Assembly (NCBI GenBank): GCA_031761405.1
Contig: JASEVX010000011.1
Location: 30,512,198 to 30,576,197 of the forward strand
DNA from: Serripes groenlandicus
Lineage: Eukaryota; Mollusca; Bivalvia; Cardiida; Cardiidae
DNA: 64,000 bases
Direction of reading: 5' to 3'
The stretch's first letter is position 1. The number at the start of each line of letters is the position of its first letter. Position numbers and translations under genes: made by a program. The notes below the pieces were generated by a model, which worked only from the letters and a program-made list of their open reading frames with translations, had not been told where the DNA came from and ran no database searches. This document shows positions 46,601-56,670 of this stretch, piece after piece.

Positions 46601-49600
46601 AAGCGTCTATATGAGGGAAAGGGTTAAGCAGCCACTTGTCATCAGCAGCCAATCATTACTCTCCCTTGGGTGGCTCCCAAGACTAACTTAAATATTGAAG
46701 GAACACAGTCATGCACCTTCTGCAAATATGTCAGTAACAAAAAGTGTGGCGGACAGACAGGCAGGAAGATGCAAGAGATATTATTTCTATAATCATGTCG
46801 CCCTGCTAAGGCATGCTAGACAAAAACTTCTCCTTCAGGAAATCAATGAAGATATATTTCAGATTTGCAACAGCAGTAAATAGAATTTTGCTCAAAAACT
46901 GAATATGCAATAGATAACTTTCCATGAGTTGTATAAACTCAATTCACAGTCAATGTAAAACAGATATATTTGTTGAATCAAGAACGCCGCTAAAAGTAAT
47001 ATGAATACATTGGACCAACTTCGTAAACCTTTGTTTTTACCCTTTCCCTCATATAGACGCTTTCTGATGCCTCTGTAGCAAATGGATTTTTTAAAACATG
47101 GCAACAAAAGAAGAAATTGCTCAAAACAAGTCATTTTTCCTTTTGTCACCATGATTTCAACTCGATTCAATTATTGTACTTTCATTTAAAGGGAGTTTCC
47201 AAAGTTGTCTGTTGCAGAGTTTTCATATGTGGGAAAGGGTTAAGAGCTTGACCAAGATATGATGGAGATGAATGTTCCGGTCAAATTTCAAAATTGAATG
47301 AAAAATGTGGCTTCTGGAGAGTTAAATTTGCTATAATCTGTGATTTAAGGGGGGTAACCTGAAAAGTACAAATTTGATTTTAAGAGGTTTATCTCCCTTT
47401 CATTAAACTTTAAAGCAGGTGTACAATAACTACAAAGGGACATAGCTTTGGTGTTCCTAAAGCAATCTCATTGAAACCTTGCTATGTGTCATTTCCCAGT
47501 TGTGGTTATTTCCATATATAGTTTTAACCCTTTCCCTCATACGACAATTCTGCAGCAGACGACTTTGAACGTATTTTGTCAAAACATAGAAAATCTTCAT
47601 AATTGAATGGATAACCTATGACAAAAAGTGGAAAACATTGTGGCAAAAGGAGAAATTGCACGTTTTGTGCAATTTCTTCTTTTGTCACTATGTTTTCAAA
47701 AAGCCGTCTGCTGCAGAGGCATCAGAAAGCGTCTATATGAGGGAAAGGGTTAAATATGGCTCCTGACATACAGTAGGAAGGACAATGCCAAAATAATGTC
47801 CTATTCACCTTTTGCAGGGAATAACAAATAAGTAGGGATGGCAACGAATACCAAAATTAGTATTCGAATATTCGATCACAAGATATTCGAATATTCGAAT
47901 ATTCGACCCATTTGCGCATGCTTACCAAACAAAGACTTTTTTAATTCTTTATTTGTCCAGTGTACTCTCATTTGACGTTTCCGTTACACCAATGAATTCG
48001 TATGAAAAAATACGTTGGTAAAGTGCGCAGATTTTAACTAATTGATCCCATTCTTAATGTATTGTTCGAAACATTTAGCTCTGATTACCCTGTTTACAAC
48101 TGAGGTTTAATCTTTCTCTTGCTGCATATAACTGAACTATTATTAAAATGCTGTTGTAAATGACATATTGATGTTTGTTTCTTTTGCTCGGTAGTTACAG
48201 AAGGGTTATCTATGTATCTAGATGGATGTTTGTTTTGTAGATTATTGCGGAGGTTGGTTGTGGTAGGACAGCTCCGCCTTACACAGAGTACATGATGCTA
48301 TTTTCTCAGATCGGCGGATATACTTCCAAACTATATACGGCGTAACAGGCATTGTTGAAATCAAATATTACGTACTAATGTCAAGATATTTCAAAACTGA
48401 TGTGGCTATGCAGATCGAATTTTCGAGTATTTATGAACAAAATGAATAGCAACAATTATCTGCAAATAAAAGGTTTTATTTGCACAGTTTGATACTTGCT
48501 ACATATCTGCATGTTCGCAATTACCAATCAAGGCTTCTGTTATTATACAAAATGTGAAATACAACGCTACTTAATTATTTACAGTTTGTTTATCAAAACA
48601 ATTAACGAAACCGGATAATAACACCTCAAATATTGTCTGATTGATGCCTCATTCTAAAAAGCGGTAACTACATAGAATCAACTGTGAAGTTACGATGTTT
48701 TGGAACGAAAACATCTGTATTATATCGATCACACTTATAGCCTAAAGCAGGGATTATCAGTTTGACATGTTATACACTATATTGACACTTTATAAACAAT
48801 GCGTAAAATAGACCATCGATAACCCTTTACCTAAGTTTATGAAAAAAATAAACAAGCAGAAATTAAATTTTTATTATTTAGTGTTGAAAATCCTGATTTC
48901 ATCGAATATTCGAACCATGATATAGTATTCGAATATTCGACCGTATGATCGAATATTCGAATATTCGAATATTCGTTGCCATCCCTACAAATAAGTTTAA
49001 CTAAATATTGACACATGTATACTAGTTATACTAACCCTTCCTTCCAAATATGGTTTCTCTTCTTCAGCAAGTGTTGAATATCTCATAGCTCTTTGTACTA
49101 TTCTTATACCTACTCCATAACAGTTTCTACTCCTTCCCATGTATTTCTGAAAAAAAAAGTAAGAATGTTTATCATCAGAGGTCTAAATATTTAGCCTATA
49201 TAATAAGTAATTTCCACAAGGACTGAAGGAGAGAAAAACATGCAGCCAGTCCGGGGCTCGATCCCGGGACCTCTTGCTTTCAGGGCGAGTACTCTACCCG
49301 CTACCCAGGCTGCTTACATGTAATCTCTCCAACTGTCGCTGTTAGACTGACCGAGCAGTGCTGTCACAGTCCCTTATTGGGAGCGATTTCGCGCATTGAA
49401 TTTCACAAAATCAATAGGCTAGGGAGTCTTCACAAAATTGAGTGGAAAGGTGAGATACTTATATCTAGTACACATCATCATTAATATATGTCCTCAAGTG
49501 TGAGAGGTCGCAGATTCAATGAATACCCGGGTCGGTCATACCAAAGTTGTTAACAAGAGCATCGCAGAGCTCGTCTGGTGTTTTTTCCAGGTTGAAAAAG

Positions 49601-52600
49601 GGGCATTTCTGAATGATTATTTTAGCCCGAGTTATGTGACTTGGTATAGTCAATTATTCCTAGGAACATGATTATGTATCAATTTTCATTTGAAAATGAT
49701 GAAAGGTTTTTAATTTATGAGGTAAGGCAGTCTGGGAAAGGTTACAGTTGAGTGATGAGGAATACACAGATGACGATGCCCAGTGTATCACAATAACCTG
49801 TAAACTACGCTTGGCGTGAAACAGTTGTAACTAAAAACCTATTTTAAAACCCTGGTTTAGGGGCAATTTTGACCCTTTTGTAAACAATGCAAATTTAGGT
49901 GCCATTGCTCGTCAGAACGAGCAATGGCACCTAAATTTCCATTGTTTACCAAGAAAAATGATTTAACGCTTATAAAGACTTTATGGCGAGGTGATAAACC
50001 TTGGTAAAAAATTACCAATTTTAGTTACAACCGTTTCACGCCAAGCCCTCGATATGGTGTTTTACCCTGCTGATTTCAGCAATGTTTCAGTTATATCAAG
50101 GCATTTACTGGGTAAGTGACCAGCACTACTGGTCCATTTATGCCGACACCAGCGAGACAGTCGTAAAGCTAATCCAACAGTCCTGAGCACCAAGGATTGA
50201 ATGCCATCAACCCTTTCCCTCATACGACAATTCTGCAGCAGACGACTTTGAACGTATTTTGTCAAAACATAGAAAATCTCCATAATTGAATGGATAACCT
50301 ATGACAAAAAGTGGAAAACATTGTGGCAAAAGGAGAAATTGCACGTTTTGTGCAATTTCTTCTTTTGTCACTATGTTTTCAAAAAGCTGTCTGCTGCAGA
50401 GTCGTCAGAAAGCGTCTATATGAGGGAAAGGGTTAATACTACTATCAGGTTAAAATTTTAGTCAAGGTTTCTGTATGAATCCAGGTCAACTCGGGGTGGG
50501 TCAACTTGGCCAGTACTGTATATGTATGTAAAATGAGAATAAATATTTTATAAGTTGTATACATCATTTTCATTGATGCTGTTTGTTGATGTTGTTAAAT
50601 TATATAATTATAATAACAATTTGTTTCTCACAGTTGTTATATTTTCTTATTAAAATTTTAATTCATGTTGTTTGTTGTATAAAATAAGTGATACGGTAGT
50701 TGCAATTATGGGTAAACAAATCAACGACCAAGCCGACGATTTGTACCTAGTCAATAGGTAATGTGTAGATACGATAAGATAAGATAAGAAATTGTTTATT
50801 AAAGTGACATGTGTGAAACATAATTTGGTTAACAGTATGATTTAAAAACAAAAATGACCACACCCAGCCCTTTTGGCCTATAAGTATAAGTCACCTATAT
50901 TAGTTTTCGCAAGATAGGTTTCTATTTCAAAGTCTAATGCAGGGCAGGTAAATACCAATCGGATTAGTTCGATACATGGCTGATCTCCTCATTCGATAAC
51001 CCTTCACAATAAATTTAGCACATTTACAAGGGTGATTGTTCATAAGGTATCCCATTTTATGGTAATTATTTAACTGGCTAAAGTTAGTATCATTCAGTTG
51101 TTCTACAAATATTTCTATAAAAATCACAGTTTAATAGAAAATGAGTTTCATCTTCAACTGAATCTGTTTCGCACATATTATAAAGTCTTTCCTCGTGGTG
51201 CTCTCCTATATACCGCCCTGTCTCGATTCTAAATAAATTGAGCTAGCATTGAACGTTCATATTTTGTCAGATTAAACATAGCATAACTCTTAGTTCTGAA
51301 TTCAGTCTTAAACTTGATATATGTTCTTAGTTTCGAGATGTTTTGCACACTATCTACCCATATGCTGCTGTAATTGTAATAAAGGTGCATTTGATCTTTT
51401 ACTGGTTTCATGTTTATCGTTGTTTTATTGTCGTAGTAGGTTATTAAGTCAAGTTTGTTTAGCACATTTTTTAATTCATTGCACCAGTTATTACGACACA
51501 GCCTATAGTCCATATTAAATATAACCTTTGTGAGTCTGTTCTCATCGAATTTAACCAATCTGTTCCAGTACCGAATCAGGCTTATCCATCCTCTGTAAAT
51601 ACTAAGGATATATCCTATAATCCCCATTTATAGCCAAAAGCGGTGCAAACCTATGTATACCCAGAAATTATTGTATGGCCCTATGTTGTATGTTGTATGT
51701 TGTCTATTGCCTGATACCTACGATATCCCCAAACTCCAGAACAATAGTTTAAAATTGGAGCTACTCCTAATTCATACAGTTTTTCAAATGTGTATGAACT
51801 TTGCTTCACCGTTTGCTATACCGTGTATCCAAAAATTGTGTTCAGAATGGATTTTTAGATGCAGACACGATACTCGTTCGTTTTGATTGGATGAAAAGAA
51901 AATATCAGACAAAAAATACTTCTAGAGGAAATAATTAAATATGATAATACATAATCGATAAAGGAAAGAGCACAAGTAATTTTATAACACTCTTCGTTTC
52001 AAAAACGAGTTAAAATAAAAACTTATAAGGGTTTTCTGACTTTCCAGAAATTACAAATCCAAATTCCTGTAATATGAGTTTATGATGTCATTCTATTAGC
52101 GTAACTCAAATGACGAATAAATAACCAAAAGAAAAACAACAGAAATGGTAGGAAAGGATAGTTTGCCTCTTCACAAATGTAGTTCTGTAAATTATGGAAT
52201 CGTTTCATTTGAAGTACTTTATGAAGGGCAAGTTGATTATTTTTTGTACCTGTCATCATAATTTCTTAGATTTTTAAATCTTGGCCATATTTTAAAGTTA
52301 AATATATGCTAAACCTGATGATGATTTTTATTTTCTTTGATTAGGTCGGTAGGAGTCTAGGACTCGGAAATAACTGATTGTGCTGCAAGAAAGCGGCCAA
52401 CTGCAGTTCACTGGGAATTATTTACCTGATCACAAAAGTTAATAAATGTTTACCCGAAAAAGGTAGCACCTATACTCATATTAACTGAAGTTTGACTGAC
52501 TTTAAAGAGTTGACCCGGCCTAGTAAACCCGAGGCCGAGTTGGTAAAAGGCCAAGTTGACCCGTTACCTTCTGTACTAGGAATGCGACTAGAAATGCGAT

Positions 52601-55600
52601 TTTATATTTTGACTGTTCGCATCCGTTACAATGCAATATGTAACGTTGATATATTGAGACTATATGTAACTTTGATATATTGAGACTATATGTAGCTCGG
52701 ATGTTGGAGATTTCGTCTAACTACCATTTCGTCTAACTGATACTATAGAGTAAACGGGATAGAGATTTCGTCTAACTTATAAACAAGAAGGATTATTATG
52801 TCTTATGTGTAGTATATAGTTAGAAGTTAAATATTATAATTGTTTATAAGCTCAGTTAATAAATTTGACTTACCATTTATGTCCAATATATTCCAATGTG
52901 TTCTTATATTAATAAAATGTTGTTATTCATTGCAGAACAGTATAGAATATGATTTGTAACCTCCGTCCAGATGTACTGTACGAAACATGAAAAAACCCAT
53001 ATGTCTATATGATGTTTATATTTATTCTAATGTTATTTGTTATAACATTTACAATTATATAGTTTATTGCACTTAACTTAGATTATATAGTTTATTGCAC
53101 TTTATTTCAATTAACTGTTTATCGACTTTGTGTAAATGATTGACGGCATATTTCTAATTGTGTTGTGGTGTAATTAATTATTAAAAAATAAAGGTTTTCT
53201 ATTAAATGGATAGATCTAATCGGCTATAATCAAACATGTTTAATGCTAATTAATAACAACTTGTGAAAACGGTAAGATTGATTATTTTCTCTCTCTCTCT
53301 CTTAATGTGTATAGAGTCGAAAGTCGTCTACCTTATTGTCCTGTACCCGTTATGGCGATATATATTAATATTAGAAATATTGTAAGAACCCTCGATTATT
53401 TTTAACGACTTCCCTTTTTCCTATAATGATTGAAGATGACTGACTGAATGTGATATAGTTATTCTATTCCCGTAATCTTGATTGAGCCGAATGCTTGGAA
53501 AATTATTCTCAGTAGTTCTTCTTTTCCCGCGATGTTGATATAACTATTCTATTCCCGTAATTTTGATTGAGTTGAAAGCTTAGAAGAGGTATAATTCATG
53601 TAAGAAAAGGAGCCATCGTTAATTTTTAACGACTTCTATTTTTCTTCATTGAATTGACGAGTGACTGAACGTGATATAACTATTCTATTCCCGTAATTTT
53701 TTGATTAATTTGAAAGAGGTATAATTCATGTAAGAAAAGGAGCCATCGTTAATTTTTAACGACTTCTATTTTTCTTCATTGAATTGACGAGTGACTGAAC
53801 GTGATATAACTAATCTATTCCCGTAATATTTTGATTAATTTGAAAGAGGTATAATTCATGTAAGAAAAGGAGTCATCGTTAATTTTTAACGACTTCTATT
53901 TTTCTTCTTTGAATTGACGATTGACTGAACGTGATATAACTATTCTAATTGTTATTGAGTTGAAAGCTTGGAAAAGGTATAAGTCATGTAAGGAAAGGAG
54001 CCATCGATATAATTATTCTATTCCTGTAATCTTTGAATTTCCCATAAAATTTTGGGAAAATAATTGAAAACATTTAGGACAAGTATTGAATTTACTGTAA
54101 ATTATCAATGAAATTATAACAAATACATATTACAATTACGAATTAAAACCATAAAATGTTAAAACTAAGTGAAATTGTTTGTTGTCATTTACTATAATCG
54201 GTCAATTAACACCTTACTATAACACCTTCATATCGATATAGATTACATGGTACTATATACGATAAGTTAGATCTCTACCCCGTTTACTCTATAGTATCAG
54301 TTAGACGAAATGGTAGTTAGACGAAATCTCCAGAATCCACGTTGATATATTGAGACTATAATATGTAACGTTGATATAGTGAGACTAGTCAAACTTTAAA
54401 ACAACAATATCACCCATTTTGATGACGATTATTTATGCTTTTGAAATATTTGAAATAAATTACGTTTAACAAGTGAAATTTATATTGCAATTTCCTTTGC
54501 AGCGTTCTCCCCAGACCCTTATGGCGTAGCGGGCCCGCTACACCTTAAAAAAAATAATCATTTAGCGCTACGCCTTAAAATCGCCGTTACAGCTTAATTC
54601 CCAAAGCGTTACACCTTAAAAATATTGTGATATTGGGTAAAAACAAAGAGTAAATTTAAGGAATAAGGTGTTAATTACACACAGATGGCTGTGGGCAGAG
54701 ATAAAGGGGTTGTTTAATCCCTCCCAGTACAGTATACAAGTCTTTATCACACCATCGCTTTCAGGCGGTATATTCCCTTCATGTTTAGATAAGAGTAGGT
54801 CACGTGGCCGACTTCGATTTACTACAGTCTACTACAGTTTAAATACACTACTGTATGTATATCTGTTTGACACAGCGTAAGCTGTACTATAGTAATTTAG
54901 AGTGAGACGAATACGACCATTATGTATGGTCCGACTTCGATTTACTATGTAGTCTACTATAGTTTAAATACACTACTGTATGTATCTATTTCTATTTGAC
55001 TTGGTGTAAGCTGTACTATAGTAATTCAGAGTGAGACGAATACGACCATTATGAATGGTCCCCATTTTTATCGCTACCTTCAAATGTCAAATCGGTAACC
55101 GTGACTTCAAAATAAACAAGATGGCGGTAATGTATGACAACAGGTGTTGACACTTCGCTATACCTTACAATTTACAGATACTGTGGCTGCCATCCGTAAT
55201 GACAACAGGTAAGTCAGTAACGTGTCATTTCTATATTTCCTGTGTAATGTTATTTTTGCATTTTGACTTGGAATCGAAGCTGTATAAAGTCATTTAACTT
55301 AGTAATTACAATGCCATTTTACTATCGCATGTGAAGTTTTCAACATGTCTAAGAGATCATTCAGTCTAATTTCGGATTTTTTCAGCAAATCCCGTGACTT
55401 ATATTCTGTAAATGATGATTCTTATTCCAACTTCAACAGCAGGTTAGAATGACTAAACTTCATTAATTTCTTTCCGTCACCATGGTAAAAAAAGCTATAA
55501 ACTGCCACAGCTCAGAACAAAAATAATGTGTGACTTTCATTATTTATACATTAGAATGTCATTGTAATTTAATATTCAATTTGTTTTCCATTACAGATTG

Positions 55601-56670
55601 TGAAAGGGGATTCTCCTCACTTAAGAGGATAAAGACAATACTTCGGAACAATCTTTCAACAAAAGTGTTAAACTGTCTACTGACTGTCTCATTGGAGGGC
55701 CCACACCCAAATGAACTAAATGTGTCTGAATGTGTAGATTTGTGGCACAAAGAGAAAACAAGAAGAATTGTGTTCAATTGACAGAAATGTTCCTTTGGTG
55801 GTCCTCTTTCAAATTAATATATACACTTTTGATACACATTTAGAAACATTATAGGAAAAGGAGAAATTTGGAGAAATTTATTTTCATAAATTTTGTAATA
55901 AGCAATCATCATTTTCATAAATTTCACATTTTCCCACAATGTTTTAAAAAATAAGCAATCATCCAATTGATCCTGAGGGGTCTTCCTTTCTTGAAAAATT
56001 CAGAAAGAAATTTCTAAAATCCTAGGATTCTTTTGTGCATTAATTATACTTTTTTTTTCATTTATATTTTACATTTTATGTTACAAAATGTTAGTAAATG
56101 TATTATGCTTGTTTACATTATCAAATCTTCTATTTACATGAACTTTTATGTGTATTGTCTTTTGTTATTGCCACCTTATCCACTCTTTTCACCATTCTAT
56201 CATTCAAAAAAAAAAAGTTTTCAAGAAAAGGAATGCTCTTATATTTTATTATTCATACACTCACTGATATGCTCAAGACAGCATTTGATTCCAAGTTAAT
56301 TTCATCCTTTTATTTGCTCAGGAAATTGAATTTAAGGCTTCTCATTACAAGGAAACCATGAGCTTCCAGGGGGCTTCGCCCCCTGGTCCCCCACAAGGGC
56401 TCTGCCCTGGACCCGTAAGGGGGCCTATCGCGGCCCCCTTAACCCCCGGCGAATCCCACTACAGCTTCAAATTTTTCTGGGGAGAACCCTGCTTTAGAAG
56501 AAATAAATTGTACGTGTATGATCACTATCCGAAATTTTAGACATCCGAATATTTCAAAAAAACAAGAAACTTACTGCTGCAAGTCTTTTAAACTGCAGTC
56601 GTTTAAAATATCTAGATGTAAGCGGTTTGTAGTTCTTTGGAAAGAACATCAATGCTGTTAGGAACACCAT
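40652..56670 (-). CDS. MRPL20: Mitochondrial ribosomal protein bL20m (MRPL20), 5 exons, 157 aa
   Basis: Five minus-strand exons join in phase 0: 56575-56670 (MVFLTALMFF ... KRLAA, donor GCA|GTAAGT), 49036-49146 (KYMGRSRNCYGVGIRIVQRA ... PYLEGR), 46239-46316 (LYETRLQASCLEHDMDKKYL ...), 45105-45170 (HDINLNRETLSNLAIYEPRT, FQ) and 40652-40774 (SLCEFVKVRATETGLQSG ... KKASS, TGA). All have AG acceptors with pyrimidine tracts. The start MVFLTA, the GR-x-RNCY segment and NL-A-IYEP(R/K)TF-x-SL match the metazoan bL20m family (about 150 residues) as I know it. bL20m is a large-subunit protein of the mitochondrial ribosome that binds 16S-type rRNA early in assembly. The N-terminus is basic and hydrophobic, fitting a matrix import signal. 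The locus covers 16 kb because its introns are filled with mobile elements. Confidence 0.9.
40985..41206. mobile_element. Diverged TTAA-type MITE in MRPL20 intron 4
   Basis: TTAACCATTATC then TCTGCAGCAGACGACTTTGA, ACATTGTTGCCAATGGAC, a GCTCATCATGAGC centre, CACAATGTTTTCAAAAGTCG and GGAAAGGG-TTAA. Both ends are recognisable despite substitutions. Confidence 0.7.
41241..41395. mobile_element. Short pearl-like element relic
   Basis: ACAAGAGCACCGCGTACGGC at the left and a (GAC/GCC)n-rich tract with AATAGCTCTCG at the right are the flanks typical of bivalve elements that usually enclose ~150-bp core repeats. Here the core is missing. Family recognition is tentative. Confidence 0.45.
42082..43024. 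mobile_element. Pearl-like element with five ~155-bp core repeats
   Basis: Inverted termini AGTCCCCTACCGG / CCGGTAGGGGACT flank about five direct units of ~155 bp (each with AAGTATGAAAATAAAGAAAG, GGGAAATAACTC, CAAGCAAGAGTTATGGTTCA and GAGATATGCTCC). An (ACTG)n microsatellite and a GGTTTGCAC inverted pair complete the right end. This layout is that described for bivalve 'pearl' elements. There is no coding capacity. It lies in MRPL20 intron 4. Confidence 0.85.
43056..43824. mobile_element. Second pearl-like element with ~150-bp core repeats
   Basis: Inverted termini TACGCCCGT / ACGGGCGTA. Inside are four to five units sharing TAATTTCTATAATTAAAG, CAATAACTCT, CTTGTCCGAGATATT and CTGACCAAATTTGGTGATG. 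A CCGCCCGCCCG tract stands near the right end. It lies 31 bp from the previous element but has unrelated core and termini. Confidence 0.8.
44129..44935. mobile_element. Third pearl-like element with worn ~150-bp core repeats
   Basis: It opens with ACAAGAGGCCAAAGAGG and TAGCTCCACTTCC. Units share TTTCACTTTAAGGCAAAACA, GCCATGTTTTATGACC, CAACATGACTTGAAGGAATC and ATTATTTGAAAAT. It is related to the larger array at 59664-60917. Confidence 0.7.
45600..45675 (+). repeat. tRNA-like SINE head
   Basis: CTTGGGGTGTATTGGTAGAG then CCTCTGCCTAGGGTGCAGG and a worn box B. It abuts a SINE in the opposite orientation, so it is a head fragment rather than a tRNA gene. Confidence 0.5.
45676..45930 (-). repeat. 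SINE in MRPL20 intron 3
   Basis: Minus-strand order: worn tRNA head (box B GTTCGAATCCCAGC), CTGTGACAAGCGTCAATAG, CTGGTGTGAGATAGCC, GTGAACTGGCC and a GCGCTAAACCCCAATCAAT tail. Confidence 0.8.
46416..46623. mobile_element. TTAA-type palindromic MITE, intact termini
   Basis: Perfect TTAA duplication (46412-46415, 46624-46627) and termini CCCTTTCCCTCATACGAC / TATATGAGGGAAAGGG. Centre: GTGGCAAAAGGAGAAATTGC-ACGTTTTGTGC-AATTTCTTCTTTTGTCAC, a long hairpin. The arms outside also pair (GCAGCAGACGAC / GTCTGCAGCAGA). It lies in MRPL20 intron 2. Confidence 0.88.
47040..47239. mobile_element. TTAA-type palindromic MITE
   Basis: CCCTTTCCCTCATATAGACG at the left and GTGGGAAAGGG-TTAA at the right. The left target site reads TTTA. 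Interior as in the other copies with more changes. Confidence 0.78.
47528..47749. mobile_element. TTAA-type palindromic MITE, intact termini
   Basis: Perfect TTAA on both sides (47524-47527, 47750-47753). Nearly the same sequence as 46416-46623 and 50211-50432, so these three are the youngest copies here. Confidence 0.88.
47833..48987. mobile_element. Non-autonomous hAT-type element, 1155 bp
   Basis: Perfect 8-bp target duplication CAAATAAG (47825-47832 and 48988-48995) around termini TAGGGATGGCAACGAAT / ATTCGTTGCCATCCCTA. Subterminal arrays of GAATATTCG repeat at both ends. 8-bp duplications are characteristic of hAT elements. The interior has no transposase. It lies in MRPL20 intron 2. Confidence 0.92.
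49242..49313 (-). repeat. tRNA-like sequence (SINE head or tRNA relic)
   Basis: 72 nt on the minus strand with GCAGCC / GGCTGC ends, a T-arm CCGGGATCGAGCCCCGG (5-bp stem, 7-nt loop) and GGGTAGCGGGTAGAG in the D-arm place. The anticodon stem CTCGC/GCAAG has a mismatch and the loop lacks a proper T33, so it is not called as a working tRNA gene. Confidence 0.5.
49548..49808. mobile_element. Short pearl-like element relic
   Basis: ACAAGAGCATCGCAGAGCTC at the left and CAGATGACGATGCCCAGTG then ATCACAATAACC at the right resemble flanks of pearl-like elements. Only one core unit remains. Tentative. Confidence 0.4.
49809..50046. mobile_element. Palindromic MITE (GCTTGGCGTGAAAC termini)
   Basis: Termini GCTTGGCGTGAAACAGTTGT / ACAACCGTTTCACGCCAAGC. 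The centre is a long hairpin, AAATTTAGGTGCCATTGCTC and its complement around GTCAGAAC. A partial second copy lies near 63117-63280. Confidence 0.85.
50211..50432. mobile_element. TTAA-type palindromic MITE
   Basis: TCAA on the left (one change from TTAA) and TTAA on the right (50433-50436). Termini and interior nearly equal to 47528-47749. It lies in MRPL20 intron 1. Confidence 0.85.
50771..51862 (-). pseudogene. Non-LTR retrotransposon (LINE) 3' fragment
   Basis: On the minus strand, in several frames: YELGVAPILNYCSGVWGY, then RAIQ-stop-FLGIHRFAPLLAIN, then SLIRYWNRLVKFDENRLTK, NNWCNELKNVLNKL, LRTYIKFKTEFRTKSYAMFN, YERSMLAQF, then FRIETGRYIGEHHEERLY, EDETHFLLNC and FIVKGYRMRRSAMYR. These are the post-RT region of a RTE/CR1-like non-LTR element. 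A short deletion after LAQF shifts frame and there are further stops. It ends in a (TTATC)n tail, as a LINE 3' end would. 5'-truncated and dead, in MRPL20 intron 1. Confidence 0.82.
52705..54332. mobile_element. Non-autonomous DNA transposon, 1.6 kb, long inverted termini
   Basis: The left 75 bp (TGGAGATTTCGTCTAACTAC, CATTTCGTCTAACTGATAC, TATAGAGTAAACGGG, TCTAACTTAT) is repeated inverted at 54261-54332. The interior is AT-rich with a four- to five-unit tandem array (about 53430-54010, unit ~125 bp, core TATAACTATTCTATTCCCGT). No transposase. The superfamily is unclear because no clean target duplication is visible. It sits inside a small tandem repeat with core GTTGATATATTGAGACTATA seen on both sides (52643-52692, 54340-54387). 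Confidence 0.88.
55345..55452 (+). pseudogene. hAT transposase N-terminal exon
   Basis: Encodes MSKRSFSLISDFFSKSRDLY and ends in an Asn/Ser run before a CAG|GTTAGA donor. Short Lys-Arg then I-x-x-F-F-x-K N-termini are usual in ZBED/hAT transposases. Its phase does not fit the remaining 3' exon, as expected if intervening exons were deleted. Confidence 0.5.
55597..55781 (+). pseudogene. hAT transposase C-terminal dimerisation region
   Basis: Begins after acceptor TTCCATTACAG. The product reads DCERGFSSLKRIKTILRNNL, then LLTVSLEGPHP, VDLWHKEKTRR and a stop. ERGFS-x-(M/L)-K-x-IK-x-x-x-R-x-x-L ... W-x-x-x-K-x-R-R is the hATC dimerisation motif. The catalytic Asp/Asp/Glu region is absent, so it is inactive. 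Confidence 0.82.

Larger units (their letters stand above)
54500..56491 (+). mobile_element. Internally deleted hAT transposon
   Basis: Termini CAGCGTTCTCCCCAGA and TCTGGGGAGAACCCTG are complementary except for one position/indel. Between them lie a ~128-bp tandem duplication (54802-55062, core ACTACAGTTTAAATACACTA), the first and last coding pieces of a hAT transposase, and a GC-rich hairpin block (56367-56455, GGGGGCTTCGCCCCCTGG). The central transposase domain is missing. It lies in MRPL20 intron 1, ending 83 bp before the donor of exon 1. Confidence 0.8.

Noticed and set aside
50062..50210. Minus-strand segment resembling a first exon of MRPL20
   Set aside because: Its donor phase does not fit the next exon, and 56575-56670 starts with MVFLTA and joins exactly in phase.
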